A DNA stretch of 54,590 nt from Paracoccaceae bacterium. GTDB taxonomy: Bacteria > Pseudomonadota > Alphaproteobacteria > Rhodobacterales > Rhodobacteraceae. The stretch spans positions 1 through 54,590 of the forward strand of contig JASMHC010000007.1 of assembly GCA_030750975.1 (NCBI GenBank), written 5' to 3'. Positions 49,698-54,590 of this stretch are shown piece by piece; the first letter of the stretch is position 1, and the number at the start of each line of letters is the position of its first letter. Below the pieces are notes generated by a model. The model ran no database searches and was not told where the DNA came from. It saw only the letters and a list, made by a program, of their open reading frames with translations. The translations under genes were made by a program, and so were the position numbers.

Positions 49698-51005
49698 CTA
49701 CCCGATCAACACCTGCGCCACGGTATCATGATCCAGCCACAGCACCGGCCCGTCGGGATTGCTGGCCGCGCCGAAGATCAGCTTGCCGGTGGCGTCCACC
49801 ACATGCGAGCTTAGCACATCGCTGACCAGCGCTTTGCGATCCTTGTGCAGCGCCACGATGTCTTGCGAGGTGCCGACAGTCATTTCCACCTGCGCCGGCC
49901 CATTGGCCATCGGCCAGCCCTGAAAATCGTAATAGGGCTGCATTGCCGGGCTTTGTTGATAATTTTCAACGGTTTGCAGCACGCTTTCCAGCGCCACACC
50001 GTCTTTCAGCAAGTCCTGACATTGCTGCCACAGCCCGTTCACGAAGTCTCCGCCGCCTTCTTTGCGCAGCGCCTCAAGCAGCGGCAAAAGCGACAGCTCG
50101 ATCCCAGCGAACACATCCGACGAGTTGGTGCGGATTTCGGGGCAGTTAAAGACCGTGGCCTTCACGCCCATGTCCCAAGCCGCTTGCGCGAAGCGTTCGA
50201 GCTTCATCTTGGCATAGCCTTGCGTATAGCTGGTGTAGGTCTGCCAGCGGTATTCACCGCCGATCAGCACGCGGGTGCCGTGATAGCCGTAGGCGGTATA
50301 GCGCACCTGATTGCCGCCTGCCTCAATCCGCGCGCGCAGGGCGCTGCTGGCCTCAAGCAGATGGCCGAAGCTGTTTGCCGTCACCTCGTCAAAGTTTTGC
50401 AGGATCAGCTTGCCCAGATCGCTGTCAAGCAGCGCCTGTGACGACAGGTGGCGCGCACCGCGCCCCTTGTAAATCCGGTTGGCGATCGCCAGAAACGCCT
50501 TGGCCCGCGGGATGCCGCCCGCCATGGTGTGGGCGAAGAACACGTTGCGGCCCGTGGGGATCATGCCGTCAAGCTGTTCCATGATCTGACCCAGCGCACC
50601 GGTGAAACGCGCCGTTCCAACCGCGCGGCAGCGATCCACCTGATCCCAGTCGAGCTTGAACTCTTGCCAGTTGTCCAAGGTCATCTCGGTCAGCATGTCG
50701 GTCGGGGTCTGGCCGCCCTCGGGCGCGTCCATGTCAAAGCCCGCCATCAGGGGGATGTTGATGATCTTGCCACCAAGATTTTCCTCGGCGGCGCTGTGTT
50801 CCTCATCCGTCAGGGGGCGCAGCGATCCGTCATCATTGCGGCGTCCGACCGTGATGCCGATCAACTCCATACCCGTCGCCTTGGCCTCGTCAATCAGACC
50901 GGTGGCATAGCCGCGTCCGAAAAGCTCGCCAAACAGAACGAAAATGTCGCCCTTGCCGAACAGGGTGTTGCTGGGAATGTGGGTCAGAGGAATGGATTGC
51001 TGCAT
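49698..51005 (-). CDS. FabMG-type enoyl-ACP reductase family protein
   Basis: About 435 residues starting MQQSIPLTHIPSN. A Rossmann-like stretch (GRGYATGLIDEAKATGMELIG) near residue 32 and GGKIINIPLMAGFDMDAP suggest nucleotide binding. The length, almost twice that of FabI, and position directly after fabB fit the FabMG enoyl-ACP reductase family described from triclosan-resistance metagenomes. It would reduce enoyl-ACP in the last step of chain elongation. Start choice: ATG at 51005 rather than GTG at 51011; both lie beyond the fabB stop. I am fairly but not fully sure of the family. Confidence 0.65.
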   Translation of the reverse strand: MQQSIPLTHIPSNTLFGKGDIFVLFGELFGRGYATGLIDEAKATGMELIGITVGRRNDDGSLRPLTDEEHSAAEENLGGKIINIPLMAGFDMDAPEGGQTPTDMLTEMTLDNWQEFKLDWDQVDRCRAVGTARFTGALGQIMEQLDGMIPTGRNVFFAHTMAGGIPRAKAFLAIANRIYKGRGARHLSSQALLDSDLGKLILQNFDEVTANSFGHLLEASSALRARIEAGGNQVRYTAYGYHGTRVLIGGEYRWQTYTSYTQGYAKMKLERFAQAAWDMGVKATVFNCPEIRTNSSDVFAGIELSLLPLLEALRKEGGGDFVNGLWQQCQDLLKDGVALESVLQTVENYQQSPAMQPYYDFQGWPMANGPAQVEMTVGTSQDIVALHKDRKALVSDVLSSHVVDATGKLIFGAASNPDGPVLWLDHDTVAQVLIG

Positions 51006-51011
51006 CGTCAC

Positions 51012-52241
51012 TTATCCCTTGAATTTCGACAGGATCATCGAGCCGTTGGTGCCGCCAAAGCCGAAGCTGTTGGTCATCACACTGTCAAGGCCAGCGTTTT
51101 CCACCAACTCTGTGGCAATCTCGCCCGCGTTGATCGCGGGGTCGAGCGTTTCCACATTGATCGACGGTGCGATGAAATCATTGTCCAGCATCAGCAGGCA
51201 GTAGATCGCTTCCTGAGCACCGGTGGCCCCCTGAGAATGGCCGGTCATCGACTTGGTTGAACTGATCGGCGGGGTCGACCCTTCGCCAAACACGCGACGC
51301 ACGGCCTCAACCTCGCCCACATCGCCAACGGGGGTCGAGGTGCCGTGGGCGTTGATATACCCCACCTTGCGGCCCTCGGGCAGGGTGTCCAGCGCGATCC
51401 GCATGGCGCGTTCGCCGCCTTCGCCGGACGGGGCGACCATGTCGTGCCCGTCCGAAGTGGCCCCAAAGCCCGTCACCTCGGCATAGATCTTCGCCCCACG
51501 CGCCTGCGCATGCTCAAGGCTTTCCAGCACGATGATCCCGCCACCGCCGCCGATGACAAAGCCATCACGATCCGCGTCAAACGCCCGAGATGCCTTTTCC
51601 GGCGTGTCGTTGTATTTCGACGACATCGCGCCCATCGCGTCGAACAGGCAGGACAGTGTCCAATCGAGTTCCTCGCCACCACCGGCGAACATCACGTCCT
51701 GCTTGCCCATCATGATCTGCTCGGCCGCATTGCCGATGCAATGCAAGCTGGTCGAACAGGCCGAGGTGATCGAATAGTTGATCCCCTTGATCTGGAACGC
51801 CGTCGCAAGGTTGGCGCTGATCGTCGAGGACATGCACTTGGGCACCGCAAACGGCCCGATCCGCTTGGTCGCGCCGGTTTTCAGCACCGTCTGATGCGCC
51901 GCCAGCATGGCGCTGGTCGAAGGGCCGCCCGATCCGGCGATCAGACCGGTGCGGATGTTGACAACGTCGTCCTCGTTCAGACCGGCATCGGCGATGGCCT
52001 GCTGCATGGCGATATGGGCATAGGCCGCACCCGGCCCCATAAAGCGCAGCGTCCGTTTGTCCACATGTTCCTTGATGTCGATATCCGGCATGCCCGCGAT
52101 CTGGCTGCGAAAGCCGTGTTCGACCATATCCGCATTGGCGGTGATCCCCGATTTCCCAGCCTTGAGCGAGGCCAGAACCTCGTCCGCATTATTCCCGATG
52201 GCCGAGACAATCCCCAAGCCGGTGACGACGACACGGTTCAT
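51012..52241 (-). CDS. fabB: Beta-ketoacyl-ACP synthase I
   Basis: A 409-residue condensing enzyme. Nucleophile Cys162 (SACSTSLH), His in [12 protein letters not shown] and His in [14 protein letters not shown] complete the Cys-His-His triad. FabB elongates acyl-ACP by two carbons and is needed for unsaturated fatty acids. GGGAGA precedes the ATG at 52241. The reductase follows within 7 nt. In rhodobacterial genomes fabA is usually just upstream; here an AT-rich segment with a patatin gene is found instead. Confidence 0.92.
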   Translation of the reverse strand: MNRVVVTGLGIVSAIGNNADEVLASLKAGKSGITANADMVEHGFRSQIAGMPDIDIKEHVDKRTLRFMGPGAAYAHIAMQQAIADAGLNEDDVVNIRTGLIAGSGGPSTSAMLAAHQTVLKTGATKRIGPFAVPKCMSSTISANLATAFQIKGINYSITSACSTSLHCIGNAAEQIMMGKQDVMFAGGGEELDWTLSCLFDAMGAMSSKYNDTPEKASRAFDADRDGFVIGGGGGIIVLESLEHAQARGAKIYAEVTGFGATSDGHDMVAPSGEGGERAMRIALDTLPEGRKVGYINAHGTSTPVGDVGEVEAVRRVFGEGSTPPISSTKSMTGHSQGATGAQEAIYCLLMLDNDFIAPSINVETLDPAINAGEIATELVENAGLDSVMTNSFGFGGTNGSMILSKFKG

Positions 52242-52282
52242 GTGTGTCTCCCTATTTTGACGTTGGGTCTATGTAAGGTGAC

Positions 52283-52312
52283 GGGGGAGGGGAGGGCAAG
52301 GGGGGGAGGGGG
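52283..52312 (+). promoter_or_regulatory. G-rich tract with G-quadruplex potential
   Basis: Five runs of three or more G (GGGGG-A-GGGG-A-GGG-CAA-GGGGGGG-A-GGGGG) on the plus strand, about 40-70 nt upstream of fabB (read on the minus strand). It lies at the boundary between the GC-rich fab region and the AT-rich segment. Confidence 0.6.
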
Positions 52313-52424
52313 ATAGTTGACGCCATTAGGCAGTCTCATGAGGCCGAATGAAAATGTTCTTGAAACAACTGTGTCGATAGTAAATCTTGTTCTACATAAT
52401 TCTTGATTGCATGAGAGATTGGGA

Positions 52425-54068
52425 TTGAAAGTCAATTGTATTTTTCAAGGGGGCGGGGCAAATCTGACGACCTTACTGTGCGCCGCCGAGGCGCTGGAGC
52501 AGCTTGTAGATGAGGGCTTTCTGGAAATCGGTGAAGTAGCCGGTACGTCCGCTGGCTCGATTGCAGCAGCATCATTAGCCCATCCATCTAAGGTTGGAGA
52601 GTTAAATCAGCGAATTGTTAGTATTGCTGGCAAACACATTAGCAAGTTCAGGATGCCAAAAAATAGGCTAAGTTTAGCGTGGAAAGTCGCGTGGGGTTGC
52701 CCTTTGGTTTCCAATCAAAAGCTGGAAAGTGTAATTCGTGAGTTCTTCCTAATTAACAACAAGCCCTATGAGTTTAATCACTCAGTATACCCGTTACACA
52801 TTTCGTCAGCTGATATAAGAAGGTCGCAACCTCGCATTTTCAGAGGGGAATCAGAGAAACCACTTGACGAAGCAATAACGGATTCATGCTCAATTCCATT
52901 TGTTTTTAAAGGGCACGGATCTGGCTCTTCCCTTGTCGATGGCGGGGTAATGGCAAATTTGCTCGATCAATCAGTTTTTTCAAATAATGGCGCTTTCACA
53001 CTTGCATTTTCATTCGAAAAAAGCGGGCTGAATGAAAGCACTGGTCTAATTCCGTATAGCAAATCCATTGTTAACTCTATGGTCGACAATGCAGTTGAGC
53101 AGGCAAGGGTTCGCATTCTTCAGTCTGGCGGGTATGTTTGTGAGCTTCCCAGAGTTTTTGATACGGTGAGTTTTTCAGAGGCATTGGAAAAAATGGAAGA
53201 CGCCAAATTCCGCTCTGAAATGGTCCTAAAATGCAAAGAAAAGATAAAGTCCGGACTAGAGGATTTTCAAAGCAATTCATCTCTACTGGCATACGGCGAC
53301 AGAGTGAGTGATCTTAACTCCCTTGTCGATGATGTGTTCTCAAAAGTTAAACTGTCGGACGATTATAAGGTTGTTGAGTGCGTAATTTTCTGCCAGGCAA
53401 ACACTCTTTTTCCGAAATCGGATCCAAGGTCAAAAAATCCGGATATTCAGATTAAGAGAGTCAAAATTGAACCAACTGCAAATGGTATTCAACTCTTTAG
53501 AATTGGCATCGCCCGCGGTTCAGACTTCAGGTTAATGAACGAGATTTCTTGCAGAGTATACGATGTTAACGGAACCCGATTGGAGTCAGCCGTTGAAGTA
53601 TCTACAACTGTTGAGGAAAATGAGGAAATCCACCGATTGTGTGTTGTTTTAGCGGAACGGCACAGCAGTTCGCTTGGCCCATTGACTGTAACCATGCGCA
53701 CCTCCCATCAATCCGGGTTGATGGCTGGTCTTGAAAGTTCAAACGGGAACGAATGGATGCGTGCCCAAGCACATGATAGTGATTGCATAAAGTATCAGGA
53801 CTATTTGCTTGCTGTTCCAAAAGATCACAGACCGATACATTTAAGTGATCTAAAGGAAAACTCTAGACGCTGTTTGCATCCCCCGCAGGGGATTGAAAAT
53901 TCAGATGTACAATGGGTGGTTGGTGCGCAAATGGATGATGATGAATTGAACCAACACTTAGATTGGTTGCATCATGACCCAAGTTTGCGCTATCACGGCT
54001 GGCGCGCACGCAACATTGCGGGTCGAAATTTTTCCGGTGTCTTGATCGAACAAGATATTGGTGATTAA
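52425..54068 (+). CDS. Patatin-like phospholipase with large C-terminal domain (AT-rich)
   Basis: About 547 residues. The patatin core has FQGGGANL (oxyanion loop, residues 7-14), nucleophile Ser42 in GTSAG and Asp172 in VDGG. The loop has Asn where most patatins have Arg or Lys. The C-terminal ~330 residues are a domain I cannot identify. Patatins cleave lipids; in bacteria they serve as toxins or as effectors of defence systems such as CBASS (CapV). No ATG start exists; TTG at 52425 (MKVNCIFQGGGA, GAGA about 8 nt before) is preferred, TTG at 52407 is the alternative. Base composition is far more AT-rich than the flanking genes, pointing to transfer. Confidence 0.83.
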   Translation: MKVNCIFQGGGANLTTLLCAAEALEQLVDEGFLEIGEVAGTSAGSIAAASLAHPSKVGELNQRIVSIAGKHISKFRMPKNRLSLAWKVAWGCPLVSNQKLESVIREFFLINNKPYEFNHSVYPLHISSADIRRSQPRIFRGESEKPLDEAITDSCSIPFVFKGHGSGSSLVDGGVMANLLDQSVFSNNGAFTLAFSFEKSGLNESTGLIPYSKSIVNSMVDNAVEQARVRILQSGGYVCELPRVFDTVSFSEALEKMEDAKFRSEMVLKCKEKIKSGLEDFQSNSSLLAYGDRVSDLNSLVDDVFSKVKLSDDYKVVECVIFCQANTLFPKSDPRSKNPDIQIKRVKIEPTANGIQLFRIGIARGSDFRLMNEISCRVYDVNGTRLESAVEVSTTVEENEEIHRLCVVLAERHSSSLGPLTVTMRTSHQSGLMAGLESSNGNEWMRAQAHDSDCIKYQDYLLAVPKDHRPIHLSDLKENSRRCLHPPQGIENSDVQWVVGAQMDDDELNQHLDWLHHDPSLRYHGWRARNIAGRNFSGVLIEQDIGD

Positions 54069-54116
54069 GTGTAGATGCGTACGACATATTGTCGACGTAT
54101 CGAGCAGGAGGAACAA

Positions 54117-54146
54117 ATGGTAAAGTCTATAGACACCATAGTTTAA
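54117..54146 (+). CDS. Nine-codon ORF with strong ribosome-binding site
   Basis: MVKSIDTIV, preceded by AGGAGGAAC at ideal spacing, 48 nt after the patatin stop. It contains the palindrome GTCTATAGAC, and its end overlaps the left arm TAGTTTAA of a hairpin (54139-54162), followed by an intrinsic terminator. It could be a leader or decoy peptide, the 5' end of a deleted gene, or chance; the ribosome-binding site is unusually good. Confidence 0.35.
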   Translation: MVKSIDTIV

Positions 54147-54165
54147 CGAATCGATTAAACTACGA

Positions 54166-54192
54166 GGGCCGAACAAGAGTTCGGCCCTTTTT
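54166..54192 (+). terminator. Intrinsic terminator downstream of patatin and tiny ORF
   Basis: GGGCCGAAC, loop AAGA, GTTCGGCCC, then TTTTT: a perfect 9-bp GC-rich stem with T-run. It ends the patatin transcription unit about 100 nt after the stop. Confidence 0.9.
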
Positions 54193-54496
54193 GATTGTTT
54201 CAATCTAATTGTCTCAAATTTAGTGCCCCATTTTTTAGTTCCAGAAGACGTTAGGCACCGCTGGGCAGCACTCGTTCATCGGGCTTTCGCCGCGCCACTG
54301 GCGCAACGGTCCCTCTTCACCCCCATGGGCGGGGGCTTCACCCCCACCCGCGGTCGGGGACTGCCCTTTGAGGGTATGTCGTGACACAAAAGCCCGCCGT
54401 AGGGTGCGTGCTCGCACGCACCGATTTGCGCTCGCACGCACCGGTTAATAGTGACCGTTTGGTCTGGGTGCTCTGGCGCAGATTGGACGATCCCTG
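54193..54496. other. Intergenic region between patatin unit and IS66 fragment
   Basis: 304 bp with no supported gene. It holds a REP-like palindrome at 54399-54422 and probably the right end of the IS66 element. GTTAATAGTGACCGTTTGG at about 54444 may be part of the terminal repeat, but this cannot be confirmed without the other end. Confidence 0.5.
54399..54422. repeat. REP-like palindrome GTAGGGTGCGTGC
   Basis: GGTGCGTGC, loop TC, GCACGCACC: perfect 9-bp arms, opening with GTAGGGTG like the elements at 49036 and 49614. A second GCTCGCACGCACCG follows at 54430-54443. Confidence 0.7.
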
Positions 54497-54590
54497 TTAC
54501 GCTGCTGTGGCAGCGTAACGCCAGGGCATGAGTTCGTCCAGACGAGTGATCTTGTGATCTGCGATCCGGGCGAGAACCCATGTGAGCCAG
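54497..54590 (-). CDS. tnpC: IS66 family transposase, C-terminal fragment (cut by window edge)
   Basis: The last 30 codons of a leftward gene that enters from beyond the right edge, reading [20 protein letters not shown] and [10 protein letters not shown] before a TAA at 54497-54499. VLARIADH-x-I-x-RL/I-x-EL-x-PW is the C-terminal signature of the large IS66 transposase (TnpC). Only the end is visible, so completeness of the element cannot be judged. Its presence next to an AT-rich segment supports an accessory region here. Confidence 0.75.
   Translation of the reverse strand, partial: WLTWVLARIADHKITRLDELMPWRYAATAA

Noticed and set aside
1-54590. CRISPR array, tRNA or rRNA genes
   Set aside because: No regularly spaced short repeats with unique spacers and no cloverleaf-like or rRNA sequence was seen on either strand; the only regular repeat array is the coding MORN ladder.

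Overview
The window looks like chromosomal DNA of a marine-type alphaproteobacterium of the Rhodobacterales (Roseobacter group). The reasons are high GC, roseobacter-like protein families (TmpA/TmpB, orphan DctP, MORN-repeat protein, GlxA regulators, YcjX/YcjF) and typical intergenic repeats. Identifications rest on reading motifs and family resemblance; no database search was run. Most of the window is dense, with overlapping ATGA-type gene junctions.

Region by region. 0.1-3.8 kb (minus): ubiT-ubiU-ubiV-nnrS, O2-independent ubiquinone synthesis plus a nitric-oxide-response membrane protein. 4.2-5.0 kb: rpiB and a small exported protein. 5.4-10.8 kb (minus): an orphan TRAP binding protein, a LysR regulator, and an operon of a divergent M19 'dipeptidase' with two proteins of unknown function. 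11.0-18.9 kb: haloalkane dehalogenase, methionine aminopeptidase, an 18-repeat MORN protein, nadE, a PfkB kinase, a DUF1801 protein and an RlmL-like methyltransferase. 18.9-28.3 kb: a catabolic region with GlxA-type and GntR regulators, DapA-like lyase, aldehyde dehydrogenase, FAD oxidoreductase, an AlkD-like gene, then a non-pyrrolysine MttB-family methyltransferase with two SDRs. Two palindromes with the same core lie upstream of gntR and of mttB, suggesting one GntR regulon. 28.5-38.5 kb: TTC38-like TPR protein, a CFI-box protein, truA, ycjX-GNAT-ycjF, cytochrome c and ileS. 38.6-47.7 kb: SqrR/BigR-type ArsR regulator, an enolase-superfamily protein, then on the minus strand two compact operons, HAD-hydrolase-dehydratase-pcaD-hydrolase and ADH-tmpA-tmpB (2-trimethylammonioethylphosphonate to glycine betaine and phosphate). 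47.9-52.2 kb: FKBP, a conserved membrane protein, a small ORF bracketed by REP-like repeats, and fabB with a FabMG-type enoyl-ACP reductase. 52.3-54.6 kb: an AT-rich accessory segment with a patatin-like phospholipase, a tiny ORF with a strong ribosome-binding site and terminator, a REP palindrome and the C-terminal end of an IS66 transposase cut by the window edge.

The items most worth follow-up are: a ~112-nt dispersed element whose hairpin arms covary between four copies; the AT-rich patatin segment beside the IS66 remnant; the GntR/MttB regulon; the ADH-TmpA-TmpB operon; and several enzymes with altered metal ligands (UbiU, M19, enolase superfamily).
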